Source: Ignavibacteriota bacterium
Lineage (GTDB): Bacteria > Bacteroidota > Ignavibacteria > Ignavibacteriales > Ignavibacteriaceae
Assembly: GCA_013285405.1 (NCBI GenBank)
Contig: CP053446.1
Coordinates: 1,525,985 to 1,589,984, forward strand
Direction of reading: 5' to 3'
Length of the DNA: 64,000 nucleotides
Below are positions 1 to 8,882 of the stretch, one piece after another (the stretch's first letter is position 1; each line of letters begins with the position of its first letter). The notes beneath the pieces were generated by a model. That model was given only the letters and a program-made list of their open reading frames with translations, was not told where the DNA came from and made no database searches. A program made the position numbers and the translations under genes.

Positions 1-1442
1 TGTGCAAGATCATAACCAAGTGCTTCTTGTAATGGGAGTAAACCGGCAGGATCAGTAGAAGAAATTGTAGTGTGTACTTTTGTACCCTCTTTACGACTTT
101 TCAATTCCATAACTCGAACAAGATCCAATTCATCTGGTCCAACTAAAAATGGGGAATGTGTTGTATAAATCGTCTGGTTTTTTTCTGCAAGTTTCGAAAT
201 AGTGATTCTAAAATCTCGCTGTTTAAGTCCATGAAGACTTAATCCAGGCTCATCTAAAAGTAGTATAGCATTTTTGTGTTTTCCCATTGCCTCTGTAAAA
301 AATACAACATAAAAGGAAACCAACCATTGAAATCCTTCGGAACGTTGATCTAATTCAATTTCGACACCAAGATCATCTTCTACGACAACTTTCAAATATT
401 GTCCATCTGCTACTATTCTTAGATTATCAGCTTCTTGTCTTTTAGGATTTGGCATCCAAACATTCTTAATTTCTTGTGATAGTTTTACACTTGCTGCGTT
501 TAATTGATAAGTACGCTTGTCTAAGGTATCCTTATATTGTTGAACAGCGCCTGAATTATTTATATCAGGACTTCTTGTGTTACCTATATTTGCTAATTCC
601 CTGGGAGTGAAGCCGAGAAATTTTAGTAAGCATAAGTTGCCATAATCATAATATTGATCATCCATCAAATTATGTTCGGTTCTGTGTGCTAAGTGTTCAA
701 GATGAATAGAAGCTTTGACCTTATAATAATTATTAAAAAGTACAAATACCGGCATTCGTTTTTCCATGATTTTGAGCACGTCATTAAATTTATCATTGAA
801 CTCAATTTGTTCAATTAGTTTTGAATATCTCGTTTCTTCCTTAGAGTTACCTTCCTGAATGAGTGCAAAGTTTTTTTCAAGAAAAGTTTTTAATGCAGAA
901 GTTTTATCTGAGGAAAGGAAATGTAAATCATTCCAAGTATTAATAATTGGTTTGAGTTGATTACTTGGGTCATTCGTTGCTTCATTCGGATTTTTAATTT
1001 TATTTTGTTCGTCTAAATGTGCTACTAATCGATTTAAATCATTTTTAATATCTTTATACTGAATTTTACGTTGACAATTTTCTAATGCATGGTATCTTTT
1101 ATTATCAATATTTGTCCAAGTCTTATAAATGCATGCCTTAAATTCATCAGGTAAAAGAGTTCTATCTTCATCTTCCAAAGAAAAATAACCTGTTACAACA
1201 GTAATCTCCTTCGGATCAATTTTCTTAGTTGTAATATCATTATATAAGGATCGGGGATAATCTCTTAGTAAATCAAAACCCTGTATTTCTTCCGGCTTAT
1301 TTAATTGTTGTAATGCTTGAAGGAGAACTGTTTTACCGGATTCATTTGGCCCAACCAAAATAGTTTTTAATTTTTCAATTTCGAACTCACCACTATCTAT
1401 GATACTACGGTAGTTCTGAACTCTTGCTTTTATTAGTCGCAT
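1..1442 (-). CDS. OLD-like AAA ATPase, partial (C-terminus outside window)
   Basis: The reverse strand opens with an ATG and reads through the window edge, giving about 480 residues of an incomplete protein beginning MRLIKARVQNYRSI. This is the N-terminus typical of RecF/OLD/SMC-like ATPases that act on DNA ends or serve in phage defence. The Walker A motif VGPNESGKT lies near residue 30. A Walker B LLLDEPG lies near residue 395, and an H-loop TTHSPF follows about 35 residues later. The stretch between them is charged and helical, as in the coiled-coil insertion of these proteins. OLD-family nucleases carry a TOPRIM domain after this point, which cannot be seen here, so nuclease activity is open. 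It could also be a stand-alone AAA_15/AAA_21 ATPase. The family is well supported; the exact role is not. Confidence 0.8.
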   Translation of the reverse strand, partial: MRLIKARVQNYRSIIDSGEFEIEKLKTILVGPNESGKTVLLQALQQLNKPEEIQGFDLLRDYPRSLYNDITTKKIDPKEITVVTGYFSLEDEDRTLLPDEFKACIYKTWTNIDNKRYHALENCQRKIQYKDIKNDLNRLVAHLDEQNKIKNPNEATNDPSNQLKPIINTWNDLHFLSSDKTSALKTFLEKNFALIQEGNSKEETRYSKLIEQIEFNDKFNDVLKIMEKRMPVFVLFNNYYKVKASIHLEHLAHRTEHNLMDDQYYDYGNLCLLKFLGFTPRELANIGNTRSPDINNSGAVQQYKDTLDKRTYQLNAASVKLSQEIKNVWMPNPKRQEADNLRIVADGQYLKVVVEDDLGVEIELDQRSEGFQWLVSFYVVFFTEAMGKHKNAILLLDEPGLSLHGLKQRDFRITISKLAEKNQTIYTTHSPFLVGPDELDLVRVMELKSRKEGTKVHTTISSTDPAGLLPLQEALGYDLA

Positions 1443-1592
1443 ATATTTACACTATTTTTAATAGAATAATAAAATTGTAGTTAAAATATAACTAAAAATG
1501 TTGTTTTGAATCTTGTTTAAGCCCAAAAATTAGTAGCTATGGTATTATGCTTTAATTAATCACAACTTTAGAAGATTGACAAAAACTTCCCC

Positions 1593-1612
1593 ATTCTTCC
1601 CAAAGAAAACAA
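1593..1612 (+). repeat. 20-bp intergenic repeat, copy 1
   Basis: The sequence ATTCTTCCCAAAGAAAACAA lies between the NTF2-like gene and the ATPase gene. The same 20-mer recurs at 2918-2937, and with one mismatch at 3723-3742. All three copies are intergenic and in the same orientation. Confidence 0.75.
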
Positions 1613-1629
1613 TAAAGGAGGTTATACAA

Positions 1630-2004
1630 TTAACTTTCATCTACAAGCGATATAATTAAGTTGTCTTTAAATACATAAGTTGATTTTCCATTCATAATCA
1701 AAGTCTCTCTGGCTTTTAATCCAATAGGTAAATCTATAGCCAGTATCCCGCGAAAATTTATTTCAACATTTACCGCATCATTAGATTCTCTGTACGATGT
1801 GATCTTCTGTTTTCTTTCACTAAAGATATTAATTGAATTGTTTGCTAATTCACTGAATTTTTCAATGCCGTTTGTATGAGCATTTTCTACACCATTTGAA
1901 ATGTTCTTAAATTCAATTTCAGGATGAAGATATGCCAGCATACTTTCAACATTAAGTGAATTATATGCTTTAATAAAGTTTTTTACTATTTCAATTTTTT
2001 TCAT
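1630..2004 (-). CDS. NTF2/SnoaL-like small protein
   Basis: This protein of about 124 residues begins MKKIEIVKNFIKAYNSLNVESMLAYLHPEIEF, the usual first helix and pocket-forming start of the SnoaL/NTF2-like alpha-plus-beta cone fold. It ends in strands such as GKSTYVFKDNLI. Members are enzymes or binding proteins with varied small ligands, so the substrate cannot be named. The open frame extends 23 codons upstream, but those codons overlap a remnant of another gene in a different frame (1991-2140). I therefore start at the internal ATG, where the family homology begins. No clear ribosome-binding site precedes it, so expression is uncertain. The breakpoint just upstream suggests that a deletion joined this gene to foreign sequence. 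Confidence 0.65.
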   Translation of the reverse strand: MKKIEIVKNFIKAYNSLNVESMLAYLHPEIEFKNISNGVENAHTNGIEKFSELANNSINIFSERKQKITSYRESNDAVNVEINFRGILAIDLPIGLKARETLIMNGKSTYVFKDNLIISLVDES

Positions 2005-2140
2005 AGCAGTGTATATGAAAAACTTTATTCCCGTTTTCAAATAATTGTTTAACCTCATTCCCGATTTCATCAAGCGATTGAGGAATAAACTTATTTTGTT
2101 TTTTAGGTCTGGCGCCGTTCAGTGCAATTTTTATCAGCAT
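1991..2140 (-). pseudogene. BKACE (DUF849) N-terminal remnant
   Basis: Reading the reverse strand from the ATG at 2140 gives 49 codons and then a stop. It starts MLIKIALNGARPKKQNK and ends GNKVFHIHCYEKN. This matches the start of beta-keto acid cleavage enzymes (BKACE; 3-keto-5-aminohexanoate cleavage family): the first strand with a (L/V)NGA-like turn, the helix xxSLDEIxxEVKxLxxxG, and the second strand ending in the metal-binding His-x-His. Family members are about 270-300 residues, so more than 80% is missing. The remnant stops within a few codons of the His motif, exactly where the NTF2-like gene begins in another frame. I read this as a deletion junction. Confidence 0.6.
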
Positions 2141-2358
2141 ATTTTTTTATGATTAATTATTAAGAGTAAACTTCCATATACTTTTTAGAGAAAACAACGA
2201 AGAGAAAATATATTTTTTAGCAAGGTTTTGATTTATAAAAACATTTATCTTGCAATTTTAATGTTCTCAAAAGAATCGTATCCAAATTTTGTAGTAAAAT
2301 TCGTAAAAACTTATATTAAATTTGTTGAAGTTAAGTTTTAATATATAAAGGTATATGA

Positions 2359-2571
2359 ATGGAATACACGGTAATTCTTCATTCAGCAGAAGAAGGTGGT
2401 TATTGGGCTGAAGTTCCTGCTTTGGAAGGATGCTACTCACAGGGAGAAACAGTCGAAGAAACTATCGAAAATATAAAAGAAGCAGTAGAAGCCCACATCT
2501 CGGCACTCAAGGAAGAGGGTCTGACTCTACCCAAAGATCGAATAACGATTTTAAGTCATGTTGCTGTATAA
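2359..2571 (+). CDS. hicB: HicB-family antitoxin
   Basis: This 70-residue protein has the HicB partial RNase-H-like fold: MEYTVILHSAEEGGYWAEVPALEGCYSQGETVEE is the standard N-terminal strand-turn-strand with the P-x-LxGCxSQGxT motif. A helix with IKEAVEAHI follows. HicB proteins neutralise HicA mRNA interferases and, when longer, repress their own operon. This one is short and has no C-terminal DNA-binding domain. Its stop codon overlaps the start of the hicA reading frame by one base, so the two are translationally coupled. Because the partner is frameshifted, HicB may now be an orphan antitoxin. Family assignment is strong. Confidence 0.88.
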   Translation: MEYTVILHSAEEGGYWAEVPALEGCYSQGETVEETIENIKEAVEAHISALKEEGLTLPKDRITILSHVAV

Positions 2572-2791
2572 TGAGCAGAGGACTTCATAATATAAAAGGT
2601 AAAGATGCAGTAAAAGCTTTTGTAAAATTTGGCGGAGTAGAGAGAAAAGCAAAGGAGATCATATCAATATCAAGATGCCGAATGGAATGATCGTAACTAT
2701 TCCCGGAAGGAAAGAACTTAAAATCGGTTTAATTAAAAGTGTCATCAAAAAAGCAGGATTAACAGAAGAAGAATTTTTGAATTTGCTTTAA
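2571..2791 (+). pseudogene. hicA: HicA-family toxin, frameshifted
   Basis: The first 30 or so codons read MSRGLHNIKGKDAVKAFVKFGGVERKAK, the HicA N-terminus with its double-stranded-RNA-binding-like start. The frame then runs into a stop at 2690. Moving to the frame one base back from about 2653 gives GDHINIKMPNGMIVTIP, then GRKELKIGLIKSVIKKAGLT and EEEFLNLL with a proper stop. This restores the G-DH motif containing the catalytic histidine and the normal length of about 73 residues. One missing base in the A/G-rich stretch near 2650-2660 explains the break. It could be a true inactivating mutation or a sequencing error. Homology of both halves is clear. Confidence 0.82.
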
Positions 2792-2917
2792 GCAAATAAC
2801 TCGCCAGAACAGCCTCGAAACTTTTCCATTTACTTTTATAATGCAGTTTTCTACCAAAAATTATTTTCAACATAGTTACTCGTTCGGAGAGAATAATTTA
2901 CTTCTTCAATCTTCCTC

Positions 2918-2937
2918 ATTCTTCCCAAAGAAAACAA
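2918..2937 (+). repeat. 20-bp intergenic repeat, copy 2
   Basis: Identical to the copy at 1593-1612, and followed by CGG as in the copy at 3723. It lies between the converging ends of hicA and the PIN-domain gene, in a stretch of about 220 bases in which nothing else was recognised. Confidence 0.75.
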
Positions 2938-3011
2938 CGGTTGGAACAAGAGAACCGAATAAGCTCTCTACTGCGGCTATTGGCACCTATTGTCATTAGA
3001 GGATTATCTTT

Positions 3012-3383
3012 TTAACTTAACTCTGTTGTAACTAAAGTAATTTCTTTGATCTTTTTAAAACTTTTATCAAATGTTAAAATTAATGCATTAAGAAATAATG
3101 CGGTTGCACAAATAATAGCATCGGGAAGTTTTATTTTATAATTCTTTCTTAAGTGAATAGTCTCTCTTTTAATTTCCGGATTCAGACCGATGACATCAAC
3201 AGATTCAAGAAAGTTTTTTATTTTTTCTTCTTCAAACTTACTCAGATTAGGGTATGAAAGCAGTTCTAGTTCAGTTATAAATGAAATGAAAAACTCTCCT
3301 TTCGGCAGAGTTGCAGGATCGATTTTGCCGCCTAATAAATACAAGACAGCATTTGTATCCAAAACTATATTAGTTCCACTCAC
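3012..3383 (-). CDS. PIN-domain toxin, VapC-like
   Basis: This 123-residue protein has the PIN-domain layout: the first acidic residue in NIVLDTNAVLYLL (Asp9), an acidic residue in the ITELELL helix, an Asp in LPDAIICATAL, and a final Asp in ILTFDKSF. These four acidic positions form the metal site of VapC endoribonucleases, which usually cut tRNA or rRNA. All are present and the length is normal, so the enzyme should be active. Its first codons overlap by 14 bases the end of the gene for a small basic protein, which is the expected antitoxin. The family is certain; the RNA target is unknown. Confidence 0.85.
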   Translation of the reverse strand: MSGTNIVLDTNAVLYLLGGKIDPATLPKGEFFISFITELELLSYPNLSKFEEEKIKNFLESVDVIGLNPEIKRETIHLRKNYKIKLPDAIICATALFLNALILTFDKSFKKIKEITLVTTELS

Positions 3384-3579
3384 TTCTAATCTTTTTTTGG
3401 TATTTCAGTGGATCTGTGCTTAACTTAATTGAACCGACGTACTTTTTGAGTTTTTCTCTGGTTAGCTTTTTAGAAGAGGATTTCTTACCTTTCAATCTCT
3501 TTACTAAGAAATCAATGGGTACAATGGCTTTAATTCTCTCTCCTCTAGCATTTACAATGTATTCGATATTTTCAGACAT
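3370..3579 (-). CDS. VapB-like antitoxin
   Basis: I start this protein of about 69 residues at the second ATG (MSENIEYIVNARGERIKAIV) because an AGAAGGA ribosome-binding site lies about 7 bases upstream. The frame itself extends 11 codons further. The N-terminus resembles the short beta-strand arm of small antitoxins, with the phrase YIVNARGERIKAIVPID. The lysine-rich second half (KGKKSSSKKLTREKL) would wrap the toxin. It sits directly upstream of the PIN-domain toxin and overlaps it by 14 bases, the usual antitoxin-first operon. The assignment rests mainly on position; the DNA-binding class could not be settled. Confidence 0.65.
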   Translation of the reverse strand: MSENIEYIVNARGERIKAIVPIDFLVKRLKGKKSSSKKLTREKLKKYVGSIKLSTDPLKYQKKIRSEWN

Positions 3580-3722
3580 TTGTAATCCTTCTGTTTCATT
3601 TCTTTTTAACACCGATTAAAATATAAAAATTAATCCTTAGGATAAAGGGAAAGTGAAAAATCGCTCATATTTCATCTGAATCAATTAAAGCAGTGAAAAT
3701 CATATTCTTAAAAAACTTTCGA

Positions 3723-3742
3723 ATTCTTTCCAAAGAAAACAA
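3723..3742 (+). repeat. 20-bp intergenic repeat, copy 3
   Basis: Matches the copies at 1593-1612 and 2918-2937 with one mismatch (ATTCTTTCC for ATTCTTCCC). The downstream CGG is shared with the 2918 copy. A perfect small hairpin follows 20 bases later. Confidence 0.7.
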
Positions 3743-3762
3743 CGGGAAGGAATAATTTTTAA

Positions 3763-3782
3763 CCCACGACTTCAGTCGTGGG
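3763..3782. repeat. REP-like hairpin
   Basis: CCCACGAC, a TTCA loop, and GTCGTGGG form a perfect 8-bp stem. The motif resembles widespread extragenic palindromes. No T-run follows on either strand, so intrinsic termination is unlikely. The rest of 3613-3909 holds only the 20-bp repeat; no gene was seen. Confidence 0.6.
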
Positions 3783-3909
3783 GAACAAACACAGAAAGAA
3801 TTCCTGCGGTCTAAAGACTTAATACTTTTATCTTTCAACGAGTTCGGAATGACAATAGCTGGACAGACCTAGAGAGCCGTAACTTTCCAACCTCAAAATA
3901 TTTTTTTAA

Positions 3910-4902
3910 TTACTCAGGATCCCCTTCCAGAATTCCAGCAGGAGTTTCAGAATGAACGGGCTGCAGCGTATTAAGAAATTTATAAATAGCTTTAAGATCA
4001 CTTTCGTTCATCTTGCTAAAAGCTTCCCACGGCATCGGAGAACCCTGTATAACTCTTCCTGCTTGTATTCTTCTTATGAAAACATCCTGCGTCCATAAAG
4101 CAATTCGTCCTGTTTCTTTATCTGGTGTAAGATTCGGACTAACCATATGTTTGCCGGGAATTATTTTTCCATCTTGATCGAATGCTTCAAATTGCATTTG
4201 ACCTGCATAATAGGTTCCTGCATAACCACCTGTCATTAAATCTCTTTTGGTATGGCATCCTCTGCAGTTTGCAACACTTTCAGCAAGATAATGTCCATAT
4301 TCAATTGTTGAATCGGGCTCAGGCGAAGGAGGAACATTTCCATCGCCGCTTGGTTTTATCATTCCAAATGCCTGAACAATTTTTCCTAAAAAGTTCCATT
4401 CGTTTTGAGGAACAGATTTGTTCACAGCTGGCTCCGTACGCAGATAAGAAATTATTGCTGTAATATCTTTATCGCTAACATCATAGAAAGGCATAAAGTC
4501 AAGTGCTGCATGACCGTTTCTTTTGATTCCATATCTGAATAATCTTGCTAATTCTCTATCACTATAAGATCCAATACCCGTGTTTTTATCAGAAGTTATA
4601 TTTGGAACATAAATATTTCCAATGGGTAATGCGAAAACGTGTCCTCCACTCAACGGAACAAACTCACCAGCGACAACTTTTTCAAATTCACTTGGTGACA
4701 CATGACAGTTTACACAATGTGCAGGACCATAGACTAAATATTTTCCACGCGCAATTAATGTTGAGTCCGTGCTCGCAGTAATTTCAGGATAAGGAGCTTC
4801 GAAAGTATCCTGTGATCGCAGTAGTGCATAACCAATGAAGACAACAATTACTACTACTATTGTCAGGACAATCCATTTTAAAACTTTGAAGAATTTTTTC
4901 AT
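3910..4902 (-). CDS. Di-haem c-type cytochrome, membrane anchored
   Basis: This 330-residue protein has an uncleaved-looking N-terminal membrane helix (about residues 10-28), then two cytochrome c domains facing the periplasm. The first haem site is C63-V-N-C-H67 and the second is C213-R-G-C-H217. Each is followed by the phrase (S)PNLT-x-DK-x-TG or NITSDKNTG and then a Met-containing loop (MPF; PMPW) that can supply the distal ligand. This arrangement is that of cytochrome subunits of membrane dehydrogenases (alcohol, gluconate or aldehyde type), which carry two or three such domains. No dehydrogenase subunit lies next to it here, so the electron donor is unknown. It is transcribed alone, ending in a repeat-rich region. 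Confidence 0.85.
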   Translation of the reverse strand: MKKFFKVLKWIVLTIVVVIVVFIGYALLRSQDTFEAPYPEITASTDSTLIARGKYLVYGPAHCVNCHVSPSEFEKVVAGEFVPLSGGHVFALPIGNIYVPNITSDKNTGIGSYSDRELARLFRYGIKRNGHAALDFMPFYDVSDKDITAIISYLRTEPAVNKSVPQNEWNFLGKIVQAFGMIKPSGDGNVPPSPEPDSTIEYGHYLAESVANCRGCHTKRDLMTGGYAGTYYAGQMQFEAFDQDGKIIPGKHMVSPNLTPDKETGRIALWTQDVFIRRIQAGRVIQGSPMPWEAFSKMNESDLKAIYKFLNTLQPVHSETPAGILEGDPE

Positions 4903-5177
4903 TCTGTAGCCTCCAGGAATAATTTATAGTTGATTTTTTTGATTACCACTCGAAGAAAAATGGCCGGGAACTATTCGGCAGGATTAAAGATATTCGCCTG
5001 GTGTAGCGGGTCTTCGTTCAGAGTTAAAGTTTTCTGAATTAACGCATTAAAAAAATAAATAAACTCGAAATGTTTTACAAAAATATTTTAGCTTTAAGAA
5101 TGATTTAAAATCATAAACAGAAAAATTTTTCTTAAAAGGTTTCAGTAATAATTCACAACTTTACAAAAGAGTTTCTA
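4903..5177. other. Intergenic, nothing recognised
   Basis: This stretch runs between the start of the cytochrome gene and the clpB terminator. It must contain the cytochrome promoter. I saw no open frame with family resemblance, no RNA gene and no repeat. Confidence 0.6.
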
Positions 5178-5202
5178 ATAAAAATCCCCTCCGGAGAGGG
5201 GA
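5178..5202 (-). terminator. Rho-independent terminator of clpB
   Basis: On the reverse strand, TCCCCTC, a four-base loop and GAGGGGA form a 7-bp stem followed by TTTTTATT. It starts 11 bases past the clpB stop codon. Confidence 0.8.
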
Positions 5203-5212
5203 CTCTATTGAT

Positions 5213-7828
5213 TTATTTATGAAACTCAAGTTTTCCATCATTGCTATCAGTTACTTTTATAGTATCTCCCTCAACAAAATTTCCAGCCAGCAGTTCCTGT
5301 GAGAGTGGATTGATCAGATATTTCTGAATTACTCTTTTCAAAGGACGTGCACCATAAGTTACATCATAACCAAGCTGTGCAAGCCAGTCTTTTGCCTCAT
5401 CGGAAACAAGAAGAGTAATATCTTTTTCTTTCAACATTTTTTGAACACGAACAAGTTGTATATCAACAATCTTTCTTATCTCAGTTTTTAGTAATGGTTT
5501 GAAGAGAACTATTTCATCAATTCTGTTTAAGAATTCTGGTCGGATTGTTTTTCTCAAAAGATCGTGCAATTGCTGTCGTAACTCACCCATTAATTCTTCA
5601 ACATTATTCTCTTTAAATAATTCCAACTTATCCTGAATGTAATGCGAGCCGATGTTTGACGTCATTATAATTATTGTGTTCTTGAAGTTGACAGTTCGAC
5701 CTTGATTATCGGTTAATCTTCCGTCATCCAAAACCTGAAGCAGAACATTGAACACATCAGGATGAGCTTTCTCTATTTCATCTAGAAGAATTACTGAGTA
5801 TGGTCTCCTTCTGACTGCCTCAGTTAATTGTCCTCCTTCTTCATAACCAACATATCCGGGAGGAGCACCAATCAATCTTGAAACAGAAAACTTTTCCATA
5901 TACTCGCTCATATCAATTCGTATCATTGCGTGTTCATCATCAAATAAAGTTTCTGCAAGTGCTCTTGCAAGTTCAGTCTTTCCAACTCCGGTTGTTCCAA
6001 GAAATATAAATGAACCGATTGGCCGGTTAGCATCTTGCAATCCCGAACGAGAACGACGAATAGCATTCGCAACTGCAACTACTGCCTCATCCTGTCCAAC
6101 AACACGATGATGAAGTTCATCTTCGAGTCGTAATAATTTGCTTCGTTCACTTTCAAGCATTTTGCTTACGGGAATTCCCGTCCACTTGGAAACTATTTCT
6201 GCGATATCTTCTGCATCAACTTCTTCCTTCAACATCTTTTTATCTTTTTGTGCATCTGCAAGTTTTTCCGTTTCTTCTTTTAATTGCTTTTCGAGATTTG
6301 TGATTTTTCCGTAGCGAATCTCTGCGACTTTCCCAAGATTACCTTCGCGTTCAAATCTTTCGGCTTCAAGTTTCAGGTTTTCAATTTCACTTTTCATTGA
6401 ACGGATCTTTTGAATTTTTTCTTTCTCAAGATCCCAATGCAATTTTAGTTTTGATCTCTCTTCATTCAGATCACCCAATTCCTGCTGCAGTTCGACCAAT
6501 CTTTTTGCAGACGCTTCATCTTTTTCTCTCTTCAACGCTTCTTTTTCTATTTCAAGCTGTTTTACTTTTCGTTCCAGAGTGTCGAGTTCTTCCGGCATAG
6601 AATCAATTTCAATTCGTAATTTTGATGCAGCTTCATCTATTAAATCGATTGCTTTATCAGGAAGAAATCTATCTGTGATATATCTTTCTGAAAGCTGAGT
6701 TGCAGCAATAATGGCTCCATCAGTAATTCGCACTCCGTGATGAACTTCATAACGTTCTTTCAATCCTCTTAAAATAGAAATCGTATCTTCTTCAGATGGT
6801 TCATCAACAAGCACCGGTTGGAAACGGCGTTCAAGCGCCGCATCTTTTTCAATATATTTTTTATATTCATTAAGAGTTGTCGCACCAATTGCGTGAAGTT
6901 CACCACGAGCAAGTGCAGGTTTCAAAATATTTGCAGCATCCATTGCGCCTTGTGTTGCACCAGCACCAACAAGTGTGTGAAGCTCATCAATGAAAAGAAT
7001 AATTTCTCCGCTTGCTTCTACAACTTCTTTAATAACAGCTTTCAATCTTTCTTCAAATTGACCACGAAACTGAGTTCCAGCTATCAAAGCCCCCATATCC
7101 AATGCAACTATCCTTTTTGTTTTAAGATTTTCAGGAACATCACCGGAAACAATTCTATGTGCAATCCCTTCTGCAATAGCCGTCTTCCCTACTCCCGGTT
7201 CTCCAATTAAAACCGGATTATTTTTTGTTCTTCTTGAAAGAACTTGTAAGACTCTTCTGATCTCCTCATCTCTTCCAATAACAGGATCAAGTTTGCCTTG
7301 CTTAACAAGATCATTCAAATCTCTTCCATATTTTTCAAGAGATTGATACGTGTCTTCGGGGTTTTGTGATGTAACTCTCTGTGTTCCTCTAACCGATTTG
7401 AGAGCAGAAAGAATATCATTGTAATTAATTCCATTATCATGAAGTAATTGTCCTGCTTTTCCTTTATCATTTGAAAGTGCAAGCAGAAGATGCTCGGTCG
7501 ATACGTATTCATCCTTTAAATTCTTCGCTTCTTCGGATGCTTCATCAAAAAGTTCTGCAAGATTCTGGCTCATCTGCTGATTACCCAAGCTTGTTCCACT
7601 TATTTTTGGAAGCAATTCAAGTAGTTGATTTACTTTTATCTTCACTGCATTAAAATTTCCACCAGTCTTTTTAATTATTGATTCAGCAACATTTCCACTT
7701 TCCTGCACAATTGCAGCAAGCAAATGTTCGGGTTCAACTATTTGATTAGTATAGTTCTGTGCAATTTCAATTGCAGCTTGAACAATTTCCTGTGCTTTTA
7801 CAGTTAACCTATTAAAATTAAACGCCAT
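5213..7828 (-). CDS. clpB: ATP-dependent disaggregase ClpB
   Basis: ClpB is a hexameric AAA+ chaperone that threads aggregated proteins through its pore together with the DnaK system. All parts are present in the 871 residues. A Clp_N double repeat spans about 1-145. AAA-1 has Walker A GEPGVGKT near residue 207 and Walker B ILFIDELH. The coiled-coil middle domain spans about 410-530. AAA-2 has Walker A GTTGVGKT near 608, the pore loop GYVGYEEGG, Walker [11 protein letters not shown], and a C-terminal small domain. The middle domain separates it from ClpA/ClpC. Start support is a good AAAGGA site ahead of the ATG. It follows the dnaJ-like gene by 21 bases and is probably co-transcribed with it. 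Confidence 0.97.
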   Translation of the reverse strand: MAFNFNRLTVKAQEIVQAAIEIAQNYTNQIVEPEHLLAAIVQESGNVAESIIKKTGGNFNAVKIKVNQLLELLPKISGTSLGNQQMSQNLAELFDEASEEAKNLKDEYVSTEHLLLALSNDKGKAGQLLHDNGINYNDILSALKSVRGTQRVTSQNPEDTYQSLEKYGRDLNDLVKQGKLDPVIGRDEEIRRVLQVLSRRTKNNPVLIGEPGVGKTAIAEGIAHRIVSGDVPENLKTKRIVALDMGALIAGTQFRGQFEERLKAVIKEVVEASGEIILFIDELHTLVGAGATQGAMDAANILKPALARGELHAIGATTLNEYKKYIEKDAALERRFQPVLVDEPSEEDTISILRGLKERYEVHHGVRITDGAIIAATQLSERYITDRFLPDKAIDLIDEAASKLRIEIDSMPEELDTLERKVKQLEIEKEALKREKDEASAKRLVELQQELGDLNEERSKLKLHWDLEKEKIQKIRSMKSEIENLKLEAERFEREGNLGKVAEIRYGKITNLEKQLKEETEKLADAQKDKKMLKEEVDAEDIAEIVSKWTGIPVSKMLESERSKLLRLEDELHHRVVGQDEAVVAVANAIRRSRSGLQDANRPIGSFIFLGTTGVGKTELARALAETLFDDEHAMIRIDMSEYMEKFSVSRLIGAPPGYVGYEEGGQLTEAVRRRPYSVILLDEIEKAHPDVFNVLLQVLDDGRLTDNQGRTVNFKNTIIIMTSNIGSHYIQDKLELFKENNVEELMGELRQQLHDLLRKTIRPEFLNRIDEIVLFKPLLKTEIRKIVDIQLVRVQKMLKEKDITLLVSDEAKDWLAQLGYDVTYGARPLKRVIQKYLINPLSQELLAGNFVEGDTIKVTDSNDGKLEFHK

Positions 7829-7849
7829 ATTTAAATTTCCTTTTTCAAA

Positions 7850-8797
7850 TTATTCATTTCTTAGTTTAGATAATTCATTGAATAATTTTATTTCCTTTGC
7901 TGATAAGTTTTTAGGTATTGAAACGTGAACTTGAACGAACAAATCATCTCTTAAGTTACCCCTTCTCAATCCTAAATTTTTTAATCGCAATACTTTTTCA
8001 GGATCTGTTCCCGCCGGAATGTTTATACTTATCTTTTTGTCGTCCAATGTTTTAATTTCTTCTTTTCCACCAAGTACTGCTGTATATAAATCGATATCCA
8101 GGTTATAGAAAAGCTCACCATCCTTTATTTCATAGAATGGATGTTGAAGGATTTGAACGTTTAAGAAAAGATCGCCTTTTGTTCCACCTTGAACTGAGGA
8201 TCTTCCCATGCCTTTTAATCTGAGTTTCTGTCCCTCGAATGTTCCTGGATTAATTTTTATTTTTACTTTCTTACCATCGAGATCGAACAGTCTCTCACTT
8301 CCATTGAATGCATCTTCGAGAGATATATGAAGATCAGTTTCAATGTCAATGCCTGTTTGCTGATTTTGAAATCCTCGAGAACCAAAACCGGATTTGGTTT
8401 GTCTTTCACCTCTTCCAAAGAATGATTCGAAGAAATCAGAAAAACCTCCTCCCATTCCTCCAAACAAATCACCAATATCGCCCGAGAATGCATAAGTGGT
8501 TCCACTTCCTCTTCTCGTTCCACCAAACTGTGAGAAGAAATCTTCAAAACCACCAGTGTTGCTTGATTGATATTGATGCCAATTAGCTCCGAGAGCGTCG
8601 TACTTTTTTCTTTTTTCAGGATCTCCCAATACTTCATGGGCTTCAGTAATTTCTTTAAACTTTTCTTCTGCAATTTTGTTGTTTGGATTTTTATCAGGAT
8701 GATATTTTACGGCAAGCTTTCTAAAAGCTTTACTTATCTCTTCTTTTGTTGCCGTCTTTTCAACGCCAAGTATTTTATAATAATCTTTAAATTCCAT
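7850..8797 (-). CDS. DnaJ-family co-chaperone (CbpA-like)
   Basis: This 315-residue J-domain protein has the J-domain at residues 1-70 with the HPD tripeptide (KYHPDKNP), which stimulates DnaK ATPase. A Gly/Phe-rich linker spans about 75-145 ([24 protein letters not shown]), followed by the two beta-sandwich client-binding domains ([14 protein letters not shown] and [16 protein letters not shown]). The four CxxCxGxG zinc motifs of true DnaJ are missing, so it is a class B protein like CbpA. It sits 21 bases before clpB, which fits a disaggregation team with DnaK encoded elsewhere. Its start lacks a clear ribosome-binding site. A terminator separates it from hsp20 upstream. Confidence 0.93.
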   Translation of the reverse strand: MEFKDYYKILGVEKTATKEEISKAFRKLAVKYHPDKNPNNKIAEEKFKEITEAHEVLGDPEKRKKYDALGANWHQYQSSNTGGFEDFFSQFGGTRRGSGTTYAFSGDIGDLFGGMGGGFSDFFESFFGRGERQTKSGFGSRGFQNQQTGIDIETDLHISLEDAFNGSERLFDLDGKKVKIKINPGTFEGQKLRLKGMGRSSVQGGTKGDLFLNVQILQHPFYEIKDGELFYNLDIDLYTAVLGGKEEIKTLDDKKISINIPAGTDPEKVLRLKNLGLRRGNLRDDLFVQVHVSIPKNLSAKEIKLFNELSKLRNE

Positions 8798-8825
8798 TTA
8801 GACAAAAAAAATTAAAAGTTTGCTG

Positions 8826-8859
8826 AAAAAATAAAAAGGGTGATGGCAAATCACCCTTT
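8826..8859 (-). terminator. Rho-independent terminator after hsp20
   Basis: On the reverse strand, AAAGGGTGAT pairs with ATCACCCTTT across a short loop (with one unpaired base), and TTTTTATTTTTT follows. It ends the hsp20 transcript before the dnaJ-like gene, so the latter needs read-through or its own promoter. Confidence 0.82.
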
Positions 8860-8882
8860 CTGTTAGCATACGTAATCAACCT

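Noticed and set aside
2430-2690. Frame of 86 codons overlapping hicB and hicA
   Set aside because: Its first half is hicB read in a wrong frame and its second half is the start of hicA; the whole is not a protein family.
3763-3782. Terminator of the antitoxin or cytochrome genes
   Set aside because: No T-run follows the hairpin on either strand.
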